A stretch of 64,000 nt of DNA from Bimastos eiseni (taxonomy: Eukaryota > Annelida > Clitellata > Crassiclitellata > Lumbricidae): NCBI GenBank assembly GCA_959347315.1, contig OY365806.1, positions 27,394,811 through 27,458,810 on the forward strand. Direction: 5' to 3'. This document shows positions 33,571 through 43,144 of the stretch, piece by piece. The notes beneath the pieces were generated by a model. That model saw only the letters and a program-made list of their open reading frames with translations, had not been told where the DNA came from and did not search any database. Position 1 is the first letter of the stretch; each line of letters starts with the position of its first letter. The position numbers and the translations under genes are program-made.

Positions 33571-33964
33571 CTGTGAATTTTGGTTAGGATAAGTTCGGAT
33601 GAACGTAGGAACGGATTCGCCGTCATATGGACAGGCCAACGGGTCGGTGGACAGCTAGATGATTGGACGAGCGTTTGGTCGAACGGACTATCGGTCTGCA
33701 AAACAGACTTGCAGTATGGATGAACAGATTGACATCGAATATAGACTACGGACTGACGGACGGTTGAACGAAGGACCGTTCGTCAGATGATCGGAAGGTT
33801 TCTAGGACCCAGCAAGAGGAGACCGGACTAAAACCAGAAAGATGGAATGGCATTCTCGGACAAATGATGCAACATATGTCAAGGGTTTTTTCTCTATTTT
33901 TATTCGACGAGGCTTCATTTTATGCATTTAGTGCATCGTGTAACATGGTAAGTGTGCGCGTTAA

Positions 33965-34208
33965 CTTTGGCCAGATCTCTAACTGGATATTTTTGAAGTG
34001 TATCAATGTTAATGGAAATTGAGGAATGACAGATTATGAGGTGTTCTAGGAGCAGCTGTTGACAAATTTTCAATTCACAGAAAGCGGCAAAGGTCCACAG
34101 GTTTTGGCCAGCTGTGCAATGTGTCCACAGTCAAAATACGAGATCAAGGGGGTGCAACTGTCTCTTCCGGGACTCGTCGAGGCAGCCAGCCAGAAGGCTT
34201 CGTCACGG
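33965..34208 (+). pseudogene. coding-like duplicate with one stop; ends at a strong donor
   Basis: The frame YEVF-stop-EQLLTNFQF, then TESGKGPQVLASCAMCPQSK, parallels the inverted copy at 33345-33570. The frame stays open to TCACGG|GTAAGTG (34208), a textbook donor. An apparent acceptor (TTTTCAATTCACAG, ending 34080) would make 34081-34208 an exon in phase 0 at its end, but homology to the other copy continues upstream of it. This weakens the exon reading and favours an old repeat that happens to supply splice sites. Confidence 0.35.
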
Positions 34209-34745
34209 GTAAGTGAATTTTCCCATCTGCAGTTATATAGCGCATTTCCTGCCAGTGGCCAATCATAAGTCTTTTAGTCTTTACAAAACGACTTTGTTTA
34301 GCAGTTTCATTTTGTATGCCCCGATGTGTGAATTGCGAAATTTTCTGTAGTTGTTGATATTACTGCAACTTTCGGTGGTCTGATCTTTTCTGCTCTGATA
34401 ATTGTTCTGATCTTTTTGGGATTTAAGCTTATACAGGTATTCAAGTTTTCAAGTATGTTGGCTTGCATGTATCTAGGGGGAAATTTAATATAGCACATTT
34501 TAAATAAGATTAGGCCTGCCTCACAAAAAGCGTTCAGAGTTAGATATGGCTTCAGCGATGAAGACGTCCAATGAGAATCTGACGCACCAACAAGCAATGA
34601 GTGAATTCAACACTTTGCCTTGATCAAGTAAGACGGCTGTAAAGAGGCTCCCGTTTGCAGCTCTACAATCTACATGTACATAATTGCTAGCGGCAGACTT
34701 CATGAGCAACACACTGTAACATACGCCATGTTCTTGTTCTTTCAG

Positions 34746-34834
34746 GCATCCAGAGACTGGCGAAACAGAAGACCTTCATCTCGGCAGCACAGGACGCGAG
34801 GTTGGATGGGTCACTCAACATAGCGGGAGATGAG
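34746..34834 (+). CDS. exon-like unit B of the duplicated exon array
   Basis: The acceptor is CATGTTCTTGTTCTTTCAG and the donor GATGAG|GTATCG. Only one frame is open through it: IQRLAKQKTFISAAQDARLD then GSLNIAGDE. The QDARLDGSLNIAG part aligns with QDRMDALEGTGK of unit E and DRMDALNGNGK of unit D, and the IQRL part with VQGLEQ of unit C. The pattern of spaced leucines suggests a short helical or coiled-coil segment. Function unknown. Confidence 0.4.
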
Positions 34835-34989
34835 GTATCGTGCTCCTCCTACTTGCCGTTTTGTGGTCAACGTCATTGCTGCCGGATGAGCCTGTCGCTC
34901 ATCAGTCCTGGCGACAGAAATGGTGACCATACAAATATCAATGGCTGTGCGACTAATGCTTTAACATGCCCATGTTCTTATCCTTTCAG

Positions 34990-35054
34990 ATTCTCTTGCA
35001 GGCGTTCAAGGACTGGAGCAGGAGTTGTCTGTGAGACAATGGAAAGACGTCAAG
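34990..35054 (+). CDS. exon-like unit C of the duplicated exon array
   Basis: Two acceptors occur in tandem, TTATCCTTTCAG (34989) and ATTCTCTTGCAG (35001); the donor is GTCAAG|GTGTGT. Frames: FSCRRSRTGAGVVCETMERR from the first acceptor, or VQGLEQELSVRQWKDVK from the second. The first matches unit A with silent differences; the second matches the hydrophobic-Q-x-L-E-Q pattern of units B, D and E. The downstream intron is homologous to those of units D and E for about 150 bp. Confidence 0.4.
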
Positions 35055-35499
35055 GTGTGTAGGCATGTTACATTCTGCACAATTACTCCGCTGTGTTGCT
35101 CTTTATTTTGTTACTGTTGTTGAAAAATGTCGACAATACATGAGAAAGAAGTCGTGTGGCTTGAGATACTTTATTATTTATTGCTTTCTTTCTTAAGCAG
35201 TATATAATTTCTCTGCCTCCCAGTTATCGAAGTCTGATTGGTTGCAGCTCATAAGTCCTCCGTATTACAGGTGTTGAGGTCGGGTGGGTGTGGGAAGACC
35301 ATGAGCAGTGTTTTGTATTGCTGCACTTTTTTGGGTTCTTGTTATTTATATGGTTTGTTCGTTCGTCCTTTGGTTTGGTTCATTCTTTTGTTCGGCCTTC
35401 GGTTCGTACGTCAGTTCGTCACAACAGCTACGAGCCATACTAGGTGCTTATGCTCATCTGTGTCACATTTTGTGTTATTTCTACTCTGCTGCAATAAAA

Positions 35500-35592
35500 A
35501 AAATTGGCGATGAAGCAGATTTGTGGGCCATGCAAACCTCTGAATATTTTCACAATGAGTCGCTATATAAATTTTATGAATGAATGAATGAT
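35500..35592 (+). mobile_element. LINE 3' tail insertion
   Basis: CCTCTGAATATTTTCACAAT, then GAGTCGCTATATAAATTTTA, then four GAAT repeats: the same 3' terminus layout as the other LINE ends (GGCGCTATATAAAT plus tail). The insertion may extend left to about 35230 and separates units C and D. Confidence 0.65.
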
Positions 35593-35630
35593 AGAGGACT
35601 ACTAACACTTACCATGTTCTCTTTCTTTAG

Positions 35631-35718
35631 GATTTTCTTGTATAGTTGCAGAGCCTGGATCAGCCACCACAACTGAAGACCGAATGGACGCATTAAATGG
35701 CAATGGAAAGACGTCATG
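35631..35718 (+). pseudogene. exon-like unit D of the duplicated exon array
   Basis: The acceptor is CATGTTCTCTTTCTTTAG and the donor GTCATG|GTGTGT. In one frame FSCIVAEPGSATTTEDRMDA then LNGNGKTSW is open; in the frame aligned with VQGLEQ (LQSLDQPPQLKTEWTH) a stop follows the histidine. Joining D to E in the open frames would create a stop at the junction (TG|A), so D may be skipped, alternative or dead. Confidence 0.35.
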
Positions 35719-36256
35719 GTGTGTAGACATCCTGTTACATTCTGCACAATTACTCCACTGTGTTGCTCTTTCAAATTTATTTTTTGCTCTTGTTGGAAAA
35801 TGTCGACAATACATGAGAAAGATGTCGTGTGGCTTGGGATCCAATTCCACGTCTTTGTGTTAAATTGTCGTCTGAATACTTAATCCTTTTTCGCTTTCTT
35901 TCTTAATTAAGTAGTAGATAACTTATCTGCCTCACTTCGAGGAGCACTGTTTGTATTTTACTTACGCATTAAGTGTTAATTTCGCTGTGAATCTGTTGGA
36001 TCAATTATGTAGAATGGAGTAACTTTCCATGATTGCCTGTGGAGATCGCCTCGGCTAGGTTCTCTGCAAGCTCTTGCTTCGCTGTAAGCAACGCTTATGG
36101 TAAAATCCTAAGTGCGCTACTGTCTGAATTTTTGATCATCTTGGAATCTCAGAGAGAGATGGGTCGTTGGGAAGTGCGTCTGGTAACGTGCTATGCTGTT
36201 TTTATGGGCTCTTCTCTGATCAATGTGGATGATACACCATGGTCTTGTTATTTCAG

Positions 36257-36376
36257 ATGCCTCTCATCTGATCCGGGACTTGGAGCAACAGGAGGGCATC
36301 AACTCCAAGACCGGATGGATGCACTAGAAGGCACCGGAAAAGGATTCGGCGATGATCGTCTGGATTCCATTTCAAG
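36257..36376 (+). CDS. exon-like unit E of the duplicated exon array
   Basis: The acceptor is ATGGTCTTGTTATTTCAG and the donor TTTCAAG|GTATGT (strong). The frame CLSSDPGLGATGGHQLQDRM, then DALEGTGKGFGDDRLDSIS is open throughout and leaves phase 2, compatible with unit F. In the alternative frame LIRDLEQQEGINSKTGWMH ends in a stop at the same place as unit D. The intron that follows is homologous to those after C and D (TGTAGGCAT, CACATTCTG, TGTGCTGCT, then GATCCAATTC). Confidence 0.4.
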
Positions 36377-36529
36377 GTATGTAGGCATCTTGTCACATTC
36401 TGTTCAATTTCTACGTTGTGCTGCTATTAGAAATTTCGTTTGCAACTGTTGAATAAAAATGACGAGAAAGCGGATTTAAATAATATATGAAAAAGCGTGT
36501 AGCTTACGATCCAATTCGTCTTCCGCATC

Positions 36530-36945
36530 ATCTGAATACTTGGTCCTTGCTTTCCTTGGACATTTGCCTCTGCCGATTATCCAATTGTTTTTAACTATTC
36601 GGAAGCATTCACCTTGGCAAATAGTACACACGCAAATAGATAGTCTAAAATAATTAAAACTATAATTTTTTTAATTTGATTAATAATTTCATCGAAGTTA
36701 TTTGGTACGCACTCCTTTTTTAGATTTATGTATGCAGTATTAAAAGGCTGAAATGTATTTTAAATCATTGTTAGGCCTTTTAAATCTGCTTTCTCATCAT
36801 TTTTCAAGAATTGCAAGCAAAATGTACAATAGCAACACAGCGTATAAATTTATTAAACCAGTAAAACATTATTTAATTAATTCTCTTCATTAGAAATTCA
36901 TAATTTAAGCTTCACCATACATGACGACGATTGAAGAGGCAATGG
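36530..36945. other. no gene seen
   Basis: AT-rich presumed intron DNA. Confidence 0.35.
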
Positions 36946-36949
36946 TACT

Positions 36950-37075
36950 TTCCGAAGTGGCCGCTCCAGTAGCGACCCACTACTACTCGATTCGTACCCG
37001 GATCCTGCAACTAGTAGCCTACTATCAAATACTCTGAATATTCGGTAATTGGTGGAAATTGTCTACCCGGTCGGT
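36950..37075 (-). mobile_element. diverged end of the same hAT MITE family as 1862-2515
   Basis: GATTCGTACCCGGATCCTGC, TTCGGTAATTGGTGGAAATT and GTCTACCCGG correspond in order to the reverse complement of 1866-1950 (CGAGTAGACAATTTCCACCG onward). The terminal TAGGGCAT is not preserved and the other end was not found to the left. It is a fragment. Confidence 0.65.
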
Positions 37076-37439
37076 CACTAGTTACCATTGCATAAAAAGT
37101 AAATGTAATACTTTAATAAATATATAACTATACTTTAGGAACTATGCAACTGTACTTTTAGTATAATAAGTCTACGTTTTATAATAATCAGTGCGTATGA
37201 GTAGGCCCATTTTACTTATTTGTTATAAATTTAAAAAATGTTTAAGCTTCAAAGTAATGTTAAAATGTACGTTTGAAATGTATGTAAGCATATAGGATAT
37301 TACAGGTAGAGCAACTTTTTTTAAAAAGAAAAATAAGTCTTTTATGAAAAATAACACTCATTGATAACAAGAATTATTTTCCTGGTCTCTCAGTTTTTAG
37401 AACACACATTTTTATTAGAAAAGTACTAGATTTAATGCG

Positions 37440-38040
37440 AACTTTGAGCTTGCATGTTTGAGCACAGTTTATTCAAGCGAGGTGTAATGCTTGAAAGATT
37501 TAATCGGAGTTACATCTTCGACTTCGAGTCGTGAACGATTTTTGTTTCAATTGTGACCAGCACAGCAAATCCACATTCACAAAGATATATTTGTAAAAGG
37601 TTCTGGATATTGTTGTGAAGCTTGTAACTAAAATTTCATCAAGCTCGATCTTGGATGCAACATCTTCAGTGTAGTATCACTAGTCGGTTCAATTATTTTA
37701 TTTTATTCCAATTTTGGTCAATTTAAGGAATCAACGTTTGCAAGAAAAGAAAAATAGAAGTTATATCTATCCAGCAATGATTGACTGTGTCAAAAAATTA
37801 AATTCGCCACTTTTGACGGCTTGTTGATCTCAGCATTTCTTGTTTCTCAGTGAATTCATACAATTGATCAAGCGTCTCGAAGTTTCTCTCCATTATCCTT
37901 GTTTTACAAAGATCAAATGTTTGCGTAATTACAGACACTTTTCACCAAGGGTTACTAAATTTGTCTGCTTTCTTTGGATGTATGATTTCATTTCATTTAG
38001 CTGTTCAAAAATGTCGGCCAAGTAAACCAAAGTATCAACC
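37440..38040 (-). pseudogene. hAT transposase relic (ZBED5/GTF2IRD2-like)
   Basis: Translating the minus strand in shifting frames gives, in order: VDTLVYLADIFEQLNEMKSY, IQRKQTNLVTLGEKC (38038-37930), FDLCKTRIMERNFETLDQLY EFTEKQ (37918-37835), then YLCECGFAVLVTIETKI followed after a frame change by NRSRLEVEDV (about 37600-37510). These are C-terminal blocks of the hAT-type transposases related to vertebrate ZBED5 and GTF2IRD2: LAYLADIFxxLNxLN, and YLCEAGFSxLxxIKTKxRxRLxVEDD near the end of the catalytic domain. Multiple stops and frameshifts show it is dead. The N-terminal BED finger and first catalytic part are missing. Confidence 0.75.
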
Positions 38041-38182
38041 TAAATTTTAGGCTCCTGCTCGCGGACCACCAGGCAGATGACCACTGATCACGGGCTGAGC
38101 GCCTTTGATCTAGAGCACTGGCTAAGCAATGCACTGGAAGACTGCGGATTCGGGGTTGTAACGATTGTTCTTGCTGTTTCAG

Positions 38183-38219
38183 ATTTTCTTCTAGTGATCG
38201 ATGGCGTGGGGCAGCAAAG
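38183..38219 (+). pseudogene. exon-like unit F of the duplicated exon array
   Basis: The acceptor GATTGTTCTTGCTGTTTCAG is like those of units B-E. The short frame FSSSDRWRGAAK enters in phase 2 as unit E leaves, but the following GTTCGTGG is a poor donor and runs into a microsatellite. Probably a decayed last copy. Confidence 0.25.
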
Positions 38220-38276
38220 GTTCGTGGTACATGCACATACAGTCATACATACATACATTCATACACACATGCATGC

Positions 38277-38974
38277 CAAGTGTAGGGCAATTGCCTCCCC
38301 TCCCCAGACAATTGCCACCCGGACAATTGCCCCCGGACAATTGCCTCCCGGCCAATTTTCCACTGGACAATTGTCCCTCCCCGATTTTAGGTAGGACATT
38401 TGCCCCCGGCCAATTGCCCACCTGTATGTATTTATGTATGTGTGTGCATGTATGCATATATGTACGTGTGCATATACGCGTGCATGTGTGTACACTTGTA
38501 TGTACGCGTACATGTTCGTGTGCATGTATGTACGCATGTAGGTACGAATGTATGTATGTATGTATATATGTATGTATGTATGACATGTGTGTATGTATGT
38601 ATGTATGTTTGTATGTATGCATATATACTTTGGCGAGCTTATGGTCTGACCGGTGGGGGGGGAAACAATTGTCCTAGTTGGGAGGGGCAATTGTTCAGAG
38701 GGCAATTGTCCGGGCGCAATTGTCCGTTCCCCGCATGCATGCACGCATCCTTCCACTACCCACCCACACACACACACTCACACACACACTTACACACACG
38801 TACATACATACATACATGCATACATTGTCAGTGTGAAATTAAGCTAAATAATTGTTATTATTACTAAATTGAATTGAAACATAAATCAATTTTGCAAGTT
38901 TGAGATTACACACATATTCAAACTTCACATGGGGTGGAGCAATTGTCCGGGACAATTGTCCTACACTCCATATA
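38277..38974. mobile_element. CAATTG-rich element with inverted ends
   Basis: The left end AGTGTAGGGCAATTGCC and the right end GGACAATTGTCCTACACT are inverted relatives. Subterminal DNA is packed with variants of GGACAATTGCCCCC (about ten on the left, 38284-38422) and GGGCAATTGTCCG (38665-38735, 38935-38970). The middle is a (TATG)n-rich tract (38420-38630) and an (ACAC/ACAT)n tract. There is no transposase. Flanking CCA on both sides could be a 3-bp target duplication. The long ORFs on both strands here are translations of these repeats. A related fragment is at 43060-43135. Confidence 0.55.
38420..38630. repeat. (TATG/TGTA)n microsatellite
   Basis: Degenerate then purer TGTA repeats inside the CAATTG-rich element. 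Confidence 0.9.
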
Positions 38975-38976
38975 AG

Positions 38977-40110
38977 ATGGTTCTATATACAACGCGACAT
39001 GCATGAACTCGATGTCTATTATTAATAAGTAAATAAATATATCTTTATATTTAAAACAACAATAACAATTAGATAAATCCATACTGAACGGCGATATTGT
39101 GGTACGCGATTATCAATTCAATTTCGATTCATTGTCAATGCGTAAATATAAATTCACTTATAATGATTATTCCGCTACACAACATTACGGGCGCCATGAT
39201 CGTCTGATGATTGCAGCGCCGCCTGTTGAATCAAATGAACCTAGTCAAGACTGCAATATGGCAAGCGGGGCAGTGAACTCACCATGTATATCTTACACCG
39301 TGCCATGGTAACCAAGACTGGGGAAGGGAGCACACCCATCCCGCTGTGTCGGCACTGGGAAAAGCGTACCACCATTCACCCCACAGGGGTTTTATGGTTG
39401 GGTAACCGTCCGCCAGCTTAACGTGTCTTGGACCTCTGTGCATAATTATATCGTTGACTCGATACTGTGTTTTTGTTAGTATTAACCTTGAAATTTCCAT
39501 AGTGCCCGAAAGCAATGTCGCAAGCCTAATTGATGGATGGTGTGTAGTCTGTTCCAGGTCTTGACTCTCTACGAGCAAAGTGGATGGCCCTAGTAACCGA
39601 CGATCTAGTTTACAGAATTAACAGTATCAGGCTTTGTATCTTTAGGCTTCTCTTCGCACATAGTCCCTATAAAGAGATGGTCACAGTTGACCTACCAAAC
39701 ACGTCCTCAAGTAACTATAGTATTCCGTGCGCCCTTCTGAAACATGCTTGTTTTCGGGCGAATATCAGCGTGATTGGATATTTGGAAATCACACGAATAT
39801 CCAATAAATTCGCAGTAAAACCCACGACGTTGAGCGAAATAAGCTTTGTAATCAATCACACGATAAATATTCAAATCAAAATCGATTTGGCTAATTGAAA
39901 ATGTCTCTTCTCCTTTCCATTCGTACCCTCGCCCTCTGCTTTGCTCTCATTTCTCCCTATCCAGGCTATCCTTTCATTTCGCTGTCTTATAGTTATTGTT
40001 CTCCTTGTCTACATTCTACTCTCTTCTCTTTCTCTCTTAGTTTGCCTTCGTCACTAGGGCGCAACCGTTCTGTAACGACCTTCAACTGTCGTCACCTGTA
40101 AGTCACTTGA
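38977..40110. other. no gene supported
   Basis: Contains a 99-codon minus ORF (39279-39578) with no recognised motif and a small inverted repeat GATTGGATATT / AATATCCAAT near 39775-39805. Otherwise unique sequence. Confidence 0.35.
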
Positions 40111-40119
40111 CGTCGTAGG

Positions 40120-40260
40120 CCTATTTTCTTCTTCTTCTTCCTCCTCCTCCTCCTCCCCTTCGTCCTTTCCCCTAAAGCATTCCTCCGTCGTACTTAATCT
40201 TCGTCCTACTTCTCCTTCTCCAGTCAGACCCCTCCTCTTCCTCCCTCAGGGCATCCTCTG
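40120..40260. repeat. CTT/CCT-rich pyrimidine tract
   Basis: TTCTTCTTCTTCCTCCTCCT and surrounding low-complexity pyrimidine sequence. Confidence 0.8.
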
Positions 40261-40314
40261 TCAGTTTAAGGACGTTGCGAACAGATGGCTACTGTGATAA
40301 GCATGTTGCGACAA

Positions 40315-40780
40315 CGACTGGTTCACAGAGACAGAGACACACACATACATACATACATACAGACGTACCGACAGACAGACTGACAGACTGACAGACAGAC
40401 GAAACGGCCTGACTTCTGAACTGACTGACTGATTGATTGACTGATTCAATGACTGGCTGACTGGCTGAGTCAGCCTGGCTTACTGGTTTACTGACTGAGA
40501 CTGGCTGACTGACTGGCTTACTGACTGAGACTGGCTGGCTGGCTGGCTGACTGACTTACTTACTTACTTACTTACTGACCTGATTTACTTACTTGTTGAC
40601 GCATTGCTTGACTGACTGATTAACTGACTGACTTATTGACTAATTGACTGACGAATGTATGGTTTGCTGGACTGAATGATCGACTGACTGACTGACTGAC
40701 TGCTTGACTAATTGCATGATTGCTTGGCTGACTGACTAACTGATTGACGAATCGATGGATGGCCTGAGCGACCGACGGAC
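40315..40780. repeat. (GACT/GACA/TACT)n simple repeat region
   Basis: Degenerate tetranucleotide repeats CTGACTGACTGG, TTACTTACTTAC and GACAGACAGACG over about 450 bp. A 60-codon serine/asparagine-rich ORF is a by-product. Confidence 0.9.
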
Positions 40781-40859
40781 AAGCAGTCTCAAACAGAAAC
40801 ATTTACTGACATAGAAAGAGAAATCTATGTAAGGAAAACAGAAAGGCATGCAAATAAAC

Positions 40860-42100
40860 GGACTAGCGTCACTAGACGGACGGACGGACAGACGGACGAG
40901 CAGCAGAACGGAAAGGAGTGAAACTTTGGTTCTGCATCAAATGCAGTCTTTCAGAGGCACGGTCACTGTTGTCGCGATGATACAATGGTAGTCTTTGTTG
41001 TGTTCATAATAATTTTTTTCGCAGTGGGTCTAAAACGCGTCTTAAGGCAATCGCGATGTGCCCAGCCATAGACACAAGAACGAAGTCCATAGCTTAACAC
41101 GGCAACGAAATTGTGCAAGAGAACAAAGAAGAAGGAACCGACAAGAAAAGCGATGGTATGGATGGGAAAGAGAATCAGAAGGGACGGTCAACACTGGGGA
41201 GAAGAGCGTTAAGTTTCCGGAGGGAGTCACATAGTGGTTGCCTCTTCACCAATGTCGCGTTCAGGCTTTCAATATTCACTTGTTTATGTTTCCTCTTCAG
41301 GCGTATCGGTGATTATGTTGTAGACAACATCTGGACATAACAGGATTTTTAGCAGCCAAGCGCCGGCTTCTTATCCGCTCGCAAGACTTTATCAAAATAT
41401 CATCAAGCTCTACTGATAAATTATTATTAAATTATAACTATGCATTTACGCTTTCATCACCGTGGAACAAGTCAACTTTTTAGCCTGAAAATCTAAACCA
41501 TGTGTATATTATGTTGGTCTTTAAGTCTGACATCATCAATTCTCTCCATGCAGCTGCAATCGATCACATCCGACATTCTAGACACGCACATTAACGTCAA
41601 CACTAATACGGCTGTGGCAAGCATATCACGACCACAACAGCTGAACCATGGGGCAATTCTGCTGGGTCGGCAGTTGCCGGCGGCGGCATTGACGCTTGCA
41701 TTTGATCGCCGCAAGTTCAGCTCGAGTGTGCTGTACCAAATAGACAGACAGAACAAACTACTTTTCTCCGTTTCTCTCTCTCTCTCTCTGATCACAACGA
41801 GGCTTTGTAAACAAGTGTTTGCGGCATTAGAGATTTATTATACACGTAGGTCCTATTACATGGCTCTTTAATGCAGTCGTCTGGTGCTGGGCTATCTATA
41901 TCGTCTTCTTATCCAGTGACATGTCGAGGATCAGCCATATAAATGTCTCGGCATTTTTTGTCGATATCTTTCCTATCAAAACTCCTCTTCATCTGTCTAC
42001 TTCATTTTCCAGCCGCAACTAAACAGAAAAACCCCAATCTCATTCAATCTCCCCCTCCCCAGCAAGTGCTATCGACAGGATTACAACAGCTCTGCTTGAG
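40860..42100. other. mostly empty; weak exon-like stretch at 41553-41745
   Basis: At 41552 a good acceptor (CAATTCTCTCCATGCAG) opens a plus frame LQSITSDILDTHINVNTNTA, then AVASISRPQQLNHG and LPAAALTLAFDRRKF. On the opposite strand a frame MLATAVLVLTLMCV (from about 41634 leftward) looks like a signal peptide. Neither has a convincing donor or domain, and at most one can be real. The rest shows nothing. Confidence 0.2.
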
Positions 42101-42117
42101 GATTGTCGTGACGTTTC

Positions 42118-42372
42118 ATGACTAGCCATTCTATTCTCAACTCTAGATTCAGGAAGAAGCATTCGACCGAGACTATTGTTCTAGGACTAAACAAGAGCTT
42201 GAATTTGAGGTTATCGATTCTGGCCATGTCATGCCTTTTTGGTCCTCTAGATGCAGGCGCATCATTTTACACGGTTAATCGTTACATTTTGATCAATTTT
42301 CTTCTAGGATCTACACGTGGCATGACTCTAGGGTCAGTGGACGTCTGGAATGGCTGTGCTGCTTCTTGAATG
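42118..42372 (+). mobile_element. LINE reverse transcriptase core fragment
   Basis: SRFRKKHSTETIVL (42144-42185) corresponds to the conserved QSGFRxxHSTETALL motif before the catalytic domain of CR1/L2/Jockey-like reverse transcriptases. CLFGPLDAGASFYTVNRYIL (42225-42290) corresponds to the LLDLSAAFDTVDHxIL catalytic motif A. Here D and A are disturbed (LDAGASFYTV), so it is inactive. Upstream and downstream parts are not recognisable. It is the only RT-core remnant I found in the window. Confidence 0.7.
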
Positions 42373-43039
42373 CAAAGACCACAGATGGAAACAATCAGGA
42401 CGCTCGGATTGGACACCATTGCCACTTTTTACTTCAAAAGGCTCACCACATGGGTCAGTTTGCGACAATGCAATTCGCGCACAACAATGCCAACCGAATT
42501 CCGACCAAAAGACCGAATATACGCATATTTACGGCTTGGGAATAAGCTGGTTCCATGCGCTTGGCTTTCGAGTAGCATTTTGAAAATGTTTGGAGATTAC
42601 AATACCGGTAATTTATATCTGAATCCGCTGGACGGTTATTATACTGGTCTACTGCATCTAAGTATACACAAACCTTTTAGATCACAATAGTGCCACGCGT
42701 CATATAGGCCTACTCGTCAACATTGTCTCAGTACACATAGGGGAATTCTGTATAATAACCTATCCAACAAATCAGACTTTCTGTGAACAAACAAGTTAAC
42801 TTGCGAATTTATCTTTCTCTTGTTAGATGCATAAATACTGAATAGACCAACAGTCAATGACACGCATTAATTCTGCCGTTAAAGCAATCGCTGACGAATA
42901 TTTATTATAAGCTAAAATGACACGTGTTATCATCACATTATGAGACCTTGTTCTTGGTTTATACGTAGCCATGTAGTCTATGTATGTACATTCGTAAATA
43001 CATACATACGTGCATACAATCATGCGTCACATATACATA

Positions 43040-43140
43040 CATACAAGCATGTATGTAATATATACTTTGAGCGAGCTTATGGTCAAAATGCGGAGCAATT
43101 GTCCGGGGAAAATTGTCCGGGGGCAATTGTCCGTTCCTTC
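43040..43140 (+). mobile_element. fragment of the CAATTG-rich element family
   Basis: After a (CATA/TATG)n tract, ATATACTTTGAGCGAGCTTA, TGGTC and three CAATTGTCCGG-type motifs repeat the order seen at 38625-38735 (ATATACTTTGGCGAGCTTAT, GGTC, CAATTGTCC motifs, GTCCGTTCC). Confidence 0.65.
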
Positions 43141-43144
43141 TTCT

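Noticed and set aside
34081..34208. Clean internal exon with acceptor and GTAAGT donor
   Set aside because: Homology with the inverted copy continues upstream of the acceptor in the same frame, so the acceptor is probably incidental. Kept only as a coding-like pseudogene.
38191..38867. ORFs of 143-172 codons on both strands
   Set aside because: They follow the TATG microsatellite and CAATTG repeats. Several frames are open at once and no domain is present.
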